13,284 nucleotides of DNA from Bacteroidales bacterium GP1 (GTDB taxonomy: Bacteria; Bacteroidota; Bacteroidia; Bacteroidales; Muribaculaceae), in NCBI GenBank assembly GCA_001701105.1, contig DAAI01000044.1:1-13284 (forward strand), in the 5' to 3' direction. The notes beneath the pieces are model-generated. The model was not told the DNA's origin, did not search any database, and saw only the letters and a list, made by a program, of their open reading frames with translations. Position numbers and translations under genes: made by a program. Below, in pieces: positions 1 to 7,193 of the stretch. Positions within the stretch are counted from its first letter, which is position 1, and each line of letters begins with the position of its first letter.

Positions 1-75
1 GTGATCCGGATGCGACTCGAACGCATGACCGTCTGCTTAGAAGGCAGATGCTCTATCCAGCTGAGCTACCGGACC
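1..75 (-). tRNA. tRNA-Arg (anticodon TCT), 3' end cut by window edge
   Basis: Read on the minus strand, this folds as a complete cloverleaf. The acceptor stem GGTCCGG pairs with CCGGATC (one G-U). The D arm is GCTC/GAGC, the anticodon stem TCTGC/GCAGA encloses the loop CTTCTAA, and the T stem ATGCG/CGCAT encloses TTCGAGT. The middle bases of the 7-base loop are TCT, which reads AGA codons, so the tRNA is for arginine. The discriminator A lies at position 2 and position 1 is the first C after it. Whether CCA is encoded cannot be seen. The body is 74 nt, normal for a class I tRNA. Confidence 0.96.
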
Positions 76-87
76 CCTTTTCGGCCG

Positions 88-119
88 CAAAGGTAGCCAT
101 TTTTGATTAATTACACAAA
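88..119 (-). promoter_or_regulatory. Bacteroidetes-type promoter of tRNA-Arg
   Basis: On the minus strand, TTTG (116-119) is followed after exactly 20 bases by TACCTTTG (88-95), matching the Bacteroidetes primary sigma consensus TTTG / TAnnTTTG. The tRNA 5' end lies 12 bases further on, leaving a very short leader to be trimmed by RNase P. This is a motif match only. Confidence 0.8.
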
Positions 120-229
120 ACTTTTTCCACAAACCTTGAATTTTTACCGCCGGGGAGAGTTCACCAAAGATTAAACGTTGAAGGAATGATGACTTTTTAG
201 AGAATTATGCTTTATAATATCGGTCGGAA

Positions 230-262
230 TTGCATGCGTAATCAAAAAAAACTTTAACTTTG
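230..262 (+). promoter_or_regulatory. Probable promoter of the phosphohexomutase gene
   Basis: TAACTTTG at 255-262 fits TAnnTTTG. A TTG at 230-232 is the best upstream element, with a 22-base spacer that is slightly long. Transcription would start near 268, leaving a leader of about 65 bases before the start codon at 336. The rest of the 76-335 gap shows nothing else clear. Confidence 0.55.
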
Positions 263-335
263 CAGGTGGGCGCGCAACCTTATGCGCCCCGCGATTTTAA
301 CCGAAGAATTACATAATCAAATTTCAATAACCATT

Positions 336-2093
336 ATGGAAAATAACGACAACAAACAGCTTCTTGACACAGTGGTGGCCAAAGCCAACACATGGCTCTC
401 AGATGCTTATGACGAAGAAACCCGTGCCGAGGTTAAACGCATGCTCGACAATGAAGACAAGACCGAGCTTATAGATGCCTTCTATAAGGATCTTGAATTT
501 GGCACCGGCGGTCTGCGCGGTGTGATGGGTGCCGGTTCAAACCGCATGAATATCTATACCGTAGGCTCTGCTACCCAGGGTCTTGCCAACTATCTCAAGG
601 AGGCTTTCAGCGATCTGCCTCAGATTTCGGTTGTGGTTGGTCACGACGTGCGCAACAACTCTCGCCGCTTTGCCGAAATAGTTGCCGATATTTTCTCGGC
701 CAACGGCATTAAGGTTTATCTTTTTGACTCTTTCCGTCCCACCCCCGAGCTATCGTTTGCCATCCGTGAACTGGGTTGCCAAAGCGGTGTTAACATCACA
801 GCCTCCCACAATCCCAAAGAATATAACGGCTACAAAGCATATTGGGCCGACGGCGCTCAGGTGATCGCTCCCCACGACGTTAATATCATTAAGAATGTGG
901 AAGCCATCAAGGGCGTTGAAGAAATTAAGTTTGCCGGCAATAAGGATCTCATCGAGATTATCGGTGAGGAGATCGACAACAAATTCCTTGCCGCCATCAA
1001 GCAACTCTCGCTCAGCCCCGACGCCATTGCCCGCCACAAAGACCTCAAGATTGTCTATACCCCCATCCACGGCACCGGCGTGAAGATCATTCCCGACTCG
1101 CTGCGCAACTACGGCTTCACCAACATTATCCATGTGCCCGAACAGGATATCGCCTCGGGTGACTTCCCCACCGTAGCCTCCCCCAACCCCGAAGTTCCCT
1201 CGGCTATGGCAATGGCTATCGCCAAGGCTAAAGAAGTTAACGCCGATCTTGTTATGGCCTCCGATCCCGATGCCGACCGTATCGGTTGTGTGATCCGCGA
1301 CGCCTCAGGCGAATATGTGCTGCTCAACGGCAACCAGATCGTGATGATACTCCTCAACTATATCATCACCCGCAATGTGGAACTCGGCCGCCTCAAAGAC
1401 ACCGATTATATCGTTAAGACTATCGTAACCACCGAAACCATCAAGAGCATTGCCGACAAAAACAATGTGAAGATGTATGACTGCTATACCGGCTTCAAGT
1501 GGATCGCAGCCATAATCCGCGAGCAGGAAGGTGTGGCACGCTATCTCGGCGGTGGTGAAGAAAGCTATGGCTTCCTTGCCGAAGACTTCTGCCGCGACAA
1601 AGACTCTGTCAGCGCCATCTCGCTTATGGCCGAAATCGCCGCATGGGCCAAAGACAAGAATATGGACTTCCTCGCCATGCTTCAGGACATCTACATGAAA
1701 TATGGCTTCAGCCATGAGTGTGGAGTGAGCGTGGTACGCAAGGGCAAAACCGGCGCTGAGGAGATTCAGGCAATGATGAAAGCATTTAGAGCCAATCCTC
1801 CCAAATCGCTCGGCGGCAGCAAGGTCGTGCTTGTAAAAGACTATGACACTCTTAACGCCACAGAGACTGCAACAGGCACAGTGACCAAGCTCGACTTCCC
1901 CTGCACCAGCAACGTGCTGCAATTCTTCACCGAAGACGGCACCAAGGTGTCGATCCGTCCTTCAGGCACAGAACCCAAAATCAAATTCTATATCGAAGTC
2001 AAGGGCCATCTTGATTCAGCCGCCGACTATGCCCGCGCTAACGCCGACGCAGAAAAGAAAGTCGAAGCTGTTAAGGCCGACCTCGGTATCTGA
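336..2093 (+). CDS. Phospho-sugar mutase (phosphoglucomutase/phosphomannomutase family)
   Basis: Cytosolic alpha-D-phosphohexomutase that interconverts hexose 1- and 6-phosphates (glucose and/or mannose), feeding glycogen, cell-wall and polysaccharide sugar nucleotides. From the chosen start it is 585 aa, the usual size of the long PgcA/PGM2-like branch. All four domain signatures are present: phosphoserine loop TASHNPKEYNG with catalytic Ser157, metal site DPDADR at 310-315, sugar-binding GGGEESYG at 405-412, and phosphate-binding RPSGTEP from 541. An in-frame ATG at 282 would add 18 residues. I prefer 336 because the family normally begins near this point, the leader before it is A/T-rich as in Bacteroidetes initiation regions, and 282 is very close to the predicted transcript start. 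It appears monocistronic. Substrate preference cannot be read from the sequence. Confidence 0.95.
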   Translation: MENNDNKQLLDTVVAKANTWLSDAYDEETRAEVKRMLDNEDKTELIDAFYKDLEFGTGGLRGVMGAGSNRMNIYTVGSATQGLANYLKEAFSDLPQISVVVGHDVRNNSRRFAEIVADIFSANGIKVYLFDSFRPTPELSFAIRELGCQSGVNITASHNPKEYNGYKAYWADGAQVIAPHDVNIIKNVEAIKGVEEIKFAGNKDLIEIIGEEIDNKFLAAIKQLSLSPDAIARHKDLKIVYTPIHGTGVKIIPDSLRNYGFTNIIHVPEQDIASGDFPTVASPNPEVPSAMAMAIAKAKEVNADLVMASDPDADRIGCVIRDASGEYVLLNGNQIVMILLNYIITRNVELGRLKDTDYIVKTIVTTETIKSIADKNNVKMYDCYTGFKWIAAIIREQEGVARYLGGGEESYGFLAEDFCRDKDSVSAISLMAEIAAWAKDKNMDFLAMLQDIYMKYGFSHECGVSVVRKGKTGAEEIQAMMKAFRANPPKSLGGSKVVLVKDYDTLNATETATGTVTKLDFPCTSNVLQFFTEDGTKVSIRPSGTEPKIKFYIEVKGHLDSAADYARANADAEKKVEAVKADLGI

Positions 2094-2103
2094 TAAAAAC
2101 ACT

Positions 2104-2120
2104 CCGCCCGAAGCGGTTTT
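2104..2120 (+). terminator. Weak possible terminator after the phosphohexomutase
   Basis: CCGC (2104-2107) pairs with GCGG (2113-2116) around a 5-base loop and is followed by TTTT. It lies 10 bases after the stop codon and before the metK promoter. With only four base pairs this is a weak call. Confidence 0.35.
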
Positions 2121-2132
2121 AACCCCGGCGAC

Positions 2133-2163
2133 TTGCAGGTTAGAAAAAATGTCACTACCTTTG
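2133..2163 (+). promoter_or_regulatory. Promoter of metK
   Basis: TTG at 2133-2135, a 20-base spacer, then TACCTTTG at 2156-2163 match the Bacteroidetes consensus. The expected transcription start, about 4-7 bases beyond the last G, falls at 2167-2170, on the 5' strand of the first leader stem. The structured leader would therefore begin at the transcript end. Confidence 0.78.
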
Positions 2164-2167
2164 TGGC

Positions 2168-2217
2168 GGTGGATAAATTTGGCTGCTTGCAACCACCCGA
2201 AAAAATGCTAAAACTGC
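2168..2217 (+). promoter_or_regulatory. SAM-II-like riboswitch aptamer candidate upstream of metK
   Basis: Stem GGTGG (2168-2172) pairs with CCACC (2193-2197). The 20-base loop ends in TTGCAA directly before the 3' strand. After the stem come an A-rich linker and TGCTAAAA (2206-2213). This order (short P1, loop ending TTGCAA, A-rich linker, GCTAAAA tail) is that of the SAM-II pseudoknot class, and I recall a long-loop SAM-II variant of this kind. The downstream gene makes SAM, so feedback control is logical. The exact pseudoknot pairs could not be assigned with certainty (GCA 2189-2191 with TGC 2206-2208 is one option), so the class remains a hypothesis. Confidence 0.62.
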
Positions 2218-2219
2218 AC

Positions 2220-2240
2220 GCTTGCCTTGGTAAGGCAGGC
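2220..2240 (+). other. 9-bp leader hairpin between aptamer and terminator
   Basis: GCTTGCCTT pairs along its whole length with AAGGCAGGC (one T-G wobble) around the 3-base loop GGT. No T tract follows. It sits between the aptamer candidate and the terminator hairpin and probably acts as a spacer helix in the metK leader that brings the aptamer tail near the terminator. Confidence 0.7.
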
Positions 2241-2255
2241 TTTCAATTAGCGACG

Positions 2256-2296
2256 GGCGTCTGCATAAAGCCATGCAGCCGCCTATTGTTTTTATT
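2256..2296 (+). terminator. Attenuator hairpin before metK
   Basis: GGCG-T-CTGCAT (2256-2266) pairs with ATGCAG-C-CGCC (2273-2283) around AAAGCC, giving 10 bp with one T/C mismatch. A T-rich tail (TATTGTTTTTATT) follows at once. It ends about 15 bases before the metK start codon, so terminating here would silence metK. Two upstream segments can compete for its 3' arm: CTGCA at 2214-2218 (with TGCAG 2274-2278) and GGCTGC at 2181-2186 (with GCAGCC 2275-2280). This is the layout expected of a transcriptional riboswitch. Confidence 0.68.
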
Positions 2297-2311
2297 GTAA
2301 AAAGAATTGCT

Positions 2312-3688
2312 ATGAGCACCCAAAAAGAGAAAACGGCTCCCGTGCTTAAAAACGGGAATTATCTATTTACATCGGAATCCGTGTCGGAAGGACATCCCGA
2401 CAAGGTGGCCGATCAGATCAGCGATACGATACTCGATGAGTTTCTTGCCCGCGACAAAGGGAGTCATGTTGCGGTAGAGACAATGGTTACAACCGGCCAG
2501 GTGATCATCTCGGGAGAAGTCTCATCCGATGCTTATGTTGATGTTCCGGCCGTGACTCGCCAGCTTATAAACGAAATAGGCTATAATAGGGGAGCCTACC
2601 GCTTTGATGGCGATTCATGCGGCATATTTACCTCCATCCATGAGCAAAGTTGTGACATCGACAGGGGAGTGTCGCGGACCGGCGATGAAGAATCCGAAGA
2701 TCTCCAGGGGGCCGGCGACCAGGGCATGATGTTCGGCTACGCTGTGAATGAGACGGAAGATTACATCCCTCTCACCCTCAGCCTGTCGCATATGTTGCTA
2801 AGCGAACTTGCCGAAATCCGCAGGGAGGGGAAAGAGATGATATATTACCGCAAAGGAAAGCGCGTGACATATCTGCGTCCGGATGCAAAGAGTCAGGTTA
2901 CGGTGGAATATGGCCCCGACCGCAAACCCCGCAGGATCCATACGATCGTGATATCTACGCAGCATGATGATTTCGTGCTGCCACTTGAGGCTTCGGATGC
3001 GGCTCGTAGGAAAGCAGATGAAGAAATGCTTGCCACGATTGAGAAAGATGTGACAGAAGTGCTGATTCCACGCGTACTATCCAAATTGCCTGCAGAAATA
3101 AGTGCGCTTTATGACAAGGATACGCGCGTGTACGTGAATCCGACCGGGAAATTTGTGCTCGGCGGCCCACATGCGGATACGGGCCTGACCGGACGAAAGA
3201 TAATAGTGGATACCTACGGCGGACGCGGAGCGCACGGCGGAGGAGCGTTCTCAGGCAAAGATCCGTCGAAAGTCGACCGCTCTGCAGCCTATGCCTGCCG
3301 GCATATCGCAAAAAATCTCGTGGCCGCAGGAGTTGCCGACGAAATAACCGTTCAAGTAAGCTATGCAATAGGCAAGGCCGATCCAATCAATATTTACGTC
3401 GATACCCATGGTACTTCGCATATACCGATTTCCGATGTCGAGATAGCCGAGAAAGTCGACGAACTGTTCGATATGCGTCCCATGGCCATCGAAAAGCGTC
3501 TGAAACTGCGCGAGCCGATCTACCGGGAAACGGCTGCCTACGGCCACATGGGACGTCGACCGCAGATCGTAAAGAAGGAATTTACCTCGCGCTATGACAC
3601 CAAGCCATTGAGCCGCGAGGTGGAACTCTTCACATGGGAGAAGCTCGATATGGTGCCGAAGATAAAGAATGCATTCGGAATCAGCTAA
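2312..3688 (+). CDS. metK: S-adenosylmethionine synthetase (methionine adenosyltransferase)
   Basis: Makes S-adenosylmethionine from ATP and methionine in the cytosol, supplying methyl groups and the radical-SAM cofactor used by RlmN encoded downstream. Both family signatures are present: GAGDQG at 133-138 and the glycine-rich phosphate loop GGGAFSGKD at 309-317. The N-terminal ATP/methionine motif GHPDKVADQ starts at residue 27. At 458 aa it is longer than the E. coli enzyme (about 384), with an extended N-terminus and extra residues around 165-200, consistent with Bacteroidetes MetK. An in-frame ATG at 2273 lies inside the attenuator hairpin and would add 13 residues with no family match, so I chose 2312. 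Expression is probably controlled by the structured leader at 2168-2296. Confidence 0.97.
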   Translation: MSTQKEKTAPVLKNGNYLFTSESVSEGHPDKVADQISDTILDEFLARDKGSHVAVETMVTTGQVIISGEVSSDAYVDVPAVTRQLINEIGYNRGAYRFDGDSCGIFTSIHEQSCDIDRGVSRTGDEESEDLQGAGDQGMMFGYAVNETEDYIPLTLSLSHMLLSELAEIRREGKEMIYYRKGKRVTYLRPDAKSQVTVEYGPDRKPRRIHTIVISTQHDDFVLPLEASDAARRKADEEMLATIEKDVTEVLIPRVLSKLPAEISALYDKDTRVYVNPTGKFVLGGPHADTGLTGRKIIVDTYGGRGAHGGGAFSGKDPSKVDRSAAYACRHIAKNLVAAGVADEITVQVSYAIGKADPINIYVDTHGTSHIPISDVEIAEKVDELFDMRPMAIEKRLKLREPIYRETAAYGHMGRRPQIVKKEFTSRYDTKPLSREVELFTWEKLDMVPKIKNAFGIS

Positions 3689-3702
3689 ATTCCCCGGAAT
3701 GC
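3671..3702 (+). terminator. Hairpin spanning the metK stop codon
   Basis: GCATTC-GGAAT (3671-3681) pairs with ATTCC (3689-3693) and GAATGC (3697-3702), with a 3-base bulge and a 7-base loop that contains the stop codon. That gives 11 bp in total. No T tract follows, so it may be a 3'-end stabiliser or a weak terminator. The remaining gap to 3773 shows no further structure I can support. Confidence 0.35.
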
Positions 3703-3773
3703 CTATATTAAGGATAATCGAATGGATATAAGCTAAATAATTATCAGGGTTAAAGAGCGGGAATGAAATAATA

Positions 3774-3805
3774 TTTGGTATTTCGGCCTAAAAGTGTTAT
3801 CTTTG
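3774..3805 (+). promoter_or_regulatory. Promoter of the SurA/PpiD-like gene
   Basis: TTTG (3774-3777), a 20-base spacer and TATCTTTG (3798-3805) match the Bacteroidetes consensus closely. The leader of about 80 bases contains a small inverted repeat, TCTCC (3823-3827) with GGAGA (3837-3841), of unknown meaning. Confidence 0.78.
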
Positions 3806-3892
3806 CGCGTTTAATGGCGTAATCTCCCCCAAAAGAGGAGAAAAAGGCCGGAATCTAACCGAAACGAAGAAAACAATAGACAGCTACATAGA

Positions 3893-6028
3893 ATGGCAAC
3901 ATTAGAGAAAATCAGATCCAAATCGGTGTTTCTAATCATCGTGATTGGCGTGGCCTTGCTGGCCTTTATCGTCGGGGACGCCCTGACCAACAGCCGCAAC
4001 TTATTTGGCGATCATACCATGGTTGCGAAGCTCGGTAATGTAAAGATAGATTATACAGAATACCAGCGTAAGCGCGAAGAGCTCAACAATCAATATGAGC
4101 AGGCCCGTCGCCAGAACCCGGCGCAGTTTGCGAATTTCGACACGCAGTTGCTACCACAGATGGCTCTCGATCAGCTCATCCAGGAAACTCTTGTAAACAA
4201 CGCCGCAGAAAAGGCCGGGATCATCCCGACAGCCAATCTATTGCGCCATTATATGTTTGAGAATCCTCAGAATCAAGAAGTGGGGATGTTGCTTCAGCAG
4301 CTTCAGGGCGCAGGAATCAGCGCACAGACCCCGCAACAGGCGTACGACATTATTTTCAATCCTAAACGCAACGGTCTTACAGAAGCGCAGGTAGAGCCTC
4401 TGCAGCGTGCATGGCTGGCGGCAGAGAAACGCACGGAGAAAATGATAGCCGCGCAGATTTATCAAAGTCTGCTCGCCGGGACCGTGCAGCCAAACGAGCT
4501 CGACCGCAAAGCCCTCTATGATGATTATGTGAATACCACGAATGTGGAGCTTGCCTATCATCCCTATGGACAACTGTCGGAAAAGGATTATCCGGTAAGC
4601 GATAGTGAGCTGAAGGCTCTTTATGATAAGGAGAAAGAACGCTTTGCCGTTGACCAGGCCACTAAGAACATCGCCTTCATCGGTGTGAGCATCATGCCCA
4701 GCAAAGCCGACATCGAGGCCTGCAACAAGCTCGCCGAGAATACCACCGAATATATGAAGTCTCATGCCGGCGCGCTTAGCAAGGAGATAAAGAAAGAGGG
4801 CGTAAACCTTGTGCACAACAGTCTCCGTGCTTCCGACATCCCCGCCGGGGCACTCAAGGAATTCATCACGACCCAATCAGCCGATACAGTGCGCATGATC
4901 GCAACGGGCAATACCGGCTTTACCATCGCTCGCAAATCGCGTACTATCAGCCGTGTGGATTCGGTACAGGTGAATGTTATTTCCACAGCTACGGATGATC
5001 TCGGCACCCGGCTGATGGCGCGCCTGAATGCCGGTTACAATCCTGATTCAATCAGCAGCAACTATTCGCTTGACAGCGTCAGCGTGCAACTCGACCAATG
5101 GATTCCTCTATTCACTGCTGAGGGTGCGACAAACGCTCTCCCGGAATCGACTCTCGATTCGCTGCGCGCTGCTTCCGGCAAATATATTGCCCTCCAGCAG
5201 GGCCCGCAGGGTGCGCTTATCGCAAAGCTCGTGAAGCAGACAGCTCCTGTTACGGTATATGAATACGATGAAGCCTCCTATGTGCTCGGCCCAAGCTCAA
5301 AGACGCTTAATGATGAGCGCGACAAACTTGAGAAATTCCTTGCCGATAATAATAATGCAGCCAAGTTCGTGGAAAATGCAGGCAAATCCGGCTATAACCT
5401 TCAGGAATTTGTAGTCACCGAGTCGAATGCGGCCATCCCGCGTTTCCAAGGGATGAATCAATATTACCCCGACTCTCGTCAGGTGGTGCGCTGGGTGATG
5501 ATCGATGGAAAGAAGGATCATGTAAGTCATATCTATGAATCAAAAGATCCGGTGCATCCCAATCTTTACGCCGCCGCTGTAATAGAGGCTTATGACACAT
5601 ACGAGCCCCTCACGAGTAAAGACGTGAAAGACTATCTCACCCGCAAGGTGCGCAATGCGAAGGCCGGAGAAAAACTCGCCGCCGAGTACTCCAAGAAAGC
5701 CCAGAGCCTCCAGAGTGCAGCTCAGGCCATGGGTGCCGTTCCGCGTAACATATCCGATTTCCGTTTCGGTCAGAATCCCGGAATCAATGACCCCGGTATC
5801 GTGGGAATGATCGCCGGCGGTAAAGCTGACAAGAAAGTGGTTGTGGCACCCGGTCTCGATGGTATCTATGTATTCCAGATTTCGGGACGCAACACGGAGA
5901 ATTTCCCCTTCAACGAGCAGATGTACAACCAGCAGTATTACCAGATGGTGAATCCCGACATGGCTTCCATGCTGAAGGGCAACGCCAAGTTTAAGAATAA
6001 TATCTACAAATTCGAGGCCGGCGATTAA
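3893..6028 (+). CDS. Membrane-anchored SurA/PpiD-like periplasmic folding factor (peptidylprolyl isomerase family)
   Basis: The 711-aa protein has a short basic N-terminus, one transmembrane helix (about residues 12-28, VFLIIVIGVALLAFIVG) and a long periplasmic part. This is the layout of PpiD, an inner-membrane-anchored chaperone that helps newly exported outer-membrane and periplasmic proteins fold. After the helix comes a charged, helical SurA_N-like segment (roughly 40-200) with the typical VAKLGNVKIDYTEYQ entry. The middle region (about 220-360) is where a parvulin domain would lie, but I cannot see the family's histidine motif (HILV-like). The isomerase domain may be degenerate and the protein mainly a chaperone. 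It has its own promoter and a strong terminator, so it is probably a single-gene unit. The family call rests on architecture and length, since Bacteroidetes homologues are about 700 aa. Confidence 0.85.
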   Translation: MATLEKIRSKSVFLIIVIGVALLAFIVGDALTNSRNLFGDHTMVAKLGNVKIDYTEYQRKREELNNQYEQARRQNPAQFANFDTQLLPQMALDQLIQETLVNNAAEKAGIIPTANLLRHYMFENPQNQEVGMLLQQLQGAGISAQTPQQAYDIIFNPKRNGLTEAQVEPLQRAWLAAEKRTEKMIAAQIYQSLLAGTVQPNELDRKALYDDYVNTTNVELAYHPYGQLSEKDYPVSDSELKALYDKEKERFAVDQATKNIAFIGVSIMPSKADIEACNKLAENTTEYMKSHAGALSKEIKKEGVNLVHNSLRASDIPAGALKEFITTQSADTVRMIATGNTGFTIARKSRTISRVDSVQVNVISTATDDLGTRLMARLNAGYNPDSISSNYSLDSVSVQLDQWIPLFTAEGATNALPESTLDSLRAASGKYIALQQGPQGALIAKLVKQTAPVTVYEYDEASYVLGPSSKTLNDERDKLEKFLADNNNAAKFVENAGKSGYNLQEFVVTESNAAIPRFQGMNQYYPDSRQVVRWVMIDGKKDHVSHIYESKDPVHPNLYAAAVIEAYDTYEPLTSKDVKDYLTRKVRNAKAGEKLAAEYSKKAQSLQSAAQAMGAVPRNISDFRFGQNPGINDPGIVGMIAGGKADKKVVVAPGLDGIYVFQISGRNTENFPFNEQMYNQQYYQMVNPDMASMLKGNAKFKNNIYKFEAGD

Positions 6029-6054
6029 TCAAGGCCTGATGTAAAAAAAGACTG

Positions 6055-6087
6055 GGGAGGGCCGGGAAAACCCTCCCTAATTTTTTT
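6055..6087 (+). terminator. Strong intrinsic terminator
   Basis: GGGAGGG (6055-6061) pairs with CCCTCCC (6071-6077) around a 9-base loop, then TAA and a run of seven T (6081-6087). An A run at 6043-6049 could let it work on the other strand too. It separates the folding-factor gene from rlmN. I found no TAnnTTTG element between it and rlmN. Confidence 0.9.
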
Positions 6088-6117
6088 AATACTACGGAAT
6101 CGTCGCCTCCAAGCTAT

Positions 6118-7176
6118 ATGTCAATAATGGAAAAGACGCCATTGATAGGGATGACTCTCGCTGAGCTACAGGATGTAGCCATCAAGGGAAAGATGCCTAA
6201 ATTTGTGGGAAAGCAGTTGGCCGAATGGCTTTATTGCAAAGGCGTGACCTCTTTCGACGAGATGATAAATATCTCAAAACGCAATAGGGCATGGCTTGCG
6301 GAAAACTATATCGTGGGGCGGGAAAAGCCGGTCAAGGCTGCAGCTTCGACCGACGGAACGGTAAAATATCTTTTCTCGGTAGGCGACGGGCGCACAATCG
6401 AGTCCGTCTACATCCCCGACCGCGACAGAGCTACCCTCTGCGTGTCGAGTCAGGTAGGATGCAAGATGAACTGCTATTTTTGTGCAACAGGAAAAATGGG
6501 GTTTCGCAAGCAGCTTACGGCAGCTCAGATAATGAACCAGATATTGTCGATTCCCCCGGCTCCGGAACCCGGACGCGCACCGATGACTCCACTCTCCAAT
6601 ATAGTGTTTATGGGCATGGGAGAGCCACTCGACAATTTCAGTGAACTATATAAGGTGCTTCAGATTCTCACCGAGCCGTGGGGAATGGCCTGGAGTCCGA
6701 AGCGCATAACGGTCTCTACTGTCGGAAAACTCCCGGAACTAAAAGAACTCCTCGACAAGACCCAGGTCCACGTGGCTATCAGTGTGCATACAGCCGACAT
6801 ACGCGAGCGCGAATCGATGATGCCGGCGCAGAAGGCGTTCCCGATTTCTGCCGTTATGAAACTCCTTTCGGCCTATGATTTCAGCCATCAACGTCGCCTG
6901 TCGCTGGAATATATAATGTGGCGTGGAGTTAACGATGATATAGCCCATGCCGAGATGCTTGTAAAGCTAATCGGCGACCTTGATTGCAGAGTGAACCTTA
7001 TACGTTTCCACAAGGTCCCGGGCATCGACCTTCATCCTGCTTCGGAAGATAGAATGCTGATGTTCCGCAATTATCTGAACTCAAAAGGGATCACGGCTAC
7101 CATCCGGGCTTCCCGGGGCGAGGATATCGCAGCAGCTTGTGGCCAGCTCGCCACAGGCTCCTTGTCAAGTTGTTAA
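6118..7176 (+). CDS. rlmN: 23S rRNA (adenine-2503-C2)/tRNA methyltransferase RlmN
   Basis: Radical-SAM enzyme that methylates C2 of A2503 in 23S rRNA and A37 of some tRNAs, supporting translational accuracy. The 4Fe-4S motif CxxxCxxC is Cys115, Cys119 and Cys122 (in GCKMNCYFCATG). The two mechanistic cysteines of this family are also present: Cys108 (seven residues before the cluster, as in E. coli) and Cys341 near the C-terminus (AACGQ), the residue that carries the methyl group. GMGEPLDNF, the SAM-binding GGE-type motif, is clear. The length of 352 aa is normal. A second in-frame ATG at 6127 is an alternative start. It is the first gene of a tightly packed run, with pdxA 17 bases after it. 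The SAM it uses comes from MetK, encoded upstream. Confidence 0.96.
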   Translation: MSIMEKTPLIGMTLAELQDVAIKGKMPKFVGKQLAEWLYCKGVTSFDEMINISKRNRAWLAENYIVGREKPVKAAASTDGTVKYLFSVGDGRTIESVYIPDRDRATLCVSSQVGCKMNCYFCATGKMGFRKQLTAAQIMNQILSIPPAPEPGRAPMTPLSNIVFMGMGEPLDNFSELYKVLQILTEPWGMAWSPKRITVSTVGKLPELKELLDKTQVHVAISVHTADIRERESMMPAQKAFPISAVMKLLSAYDFSHQRRLSLEYIMWRGVNDDIAHAEMLVKLIGDLDCRVNLIRFHKVPGIDLHPASEDRMLMFRNYLNSKGITATIRASRGEDIAAACGQLATGSLSSC

Positions 7177-7193
7177 TATAAATCCGAATTATT

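Noticed and set aside
282..335. Upstream in-frame ATG for the phosphohexomutase
   Set aside because: It would add 18 residues without family match and lies only about 14 bases from the predicted transcription start; 336 fits better.
1305..1922. 205-aa minus-strand open frame inside the phosphohexomutase
   Set aside because: Antisense shadow of a strongly conserved gene with no recognisable domain.
2273..2311. Upstream ATG for metK
   Set aside because: It lies inside the 3' arm of the attenuator hairpin and adds an unconserved peptide; the ATG at 2312 precedes the normal MetK N-terminus.
2161..2312. SAM-I (S-box) riboswitch reading of the metK leader
   Set aside because: GCAACC and GTGCTAA-like strings are suggestive, but the multi-helix SAM-I junction with its kink-turn is absent; the SAM-II-like order fits better.
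4238..4876. 212-aa minus-strand open frame inside the SurA/PpiD-like gene
   Set aside because: No domain, no promoter or initiation context; antisense shadow.
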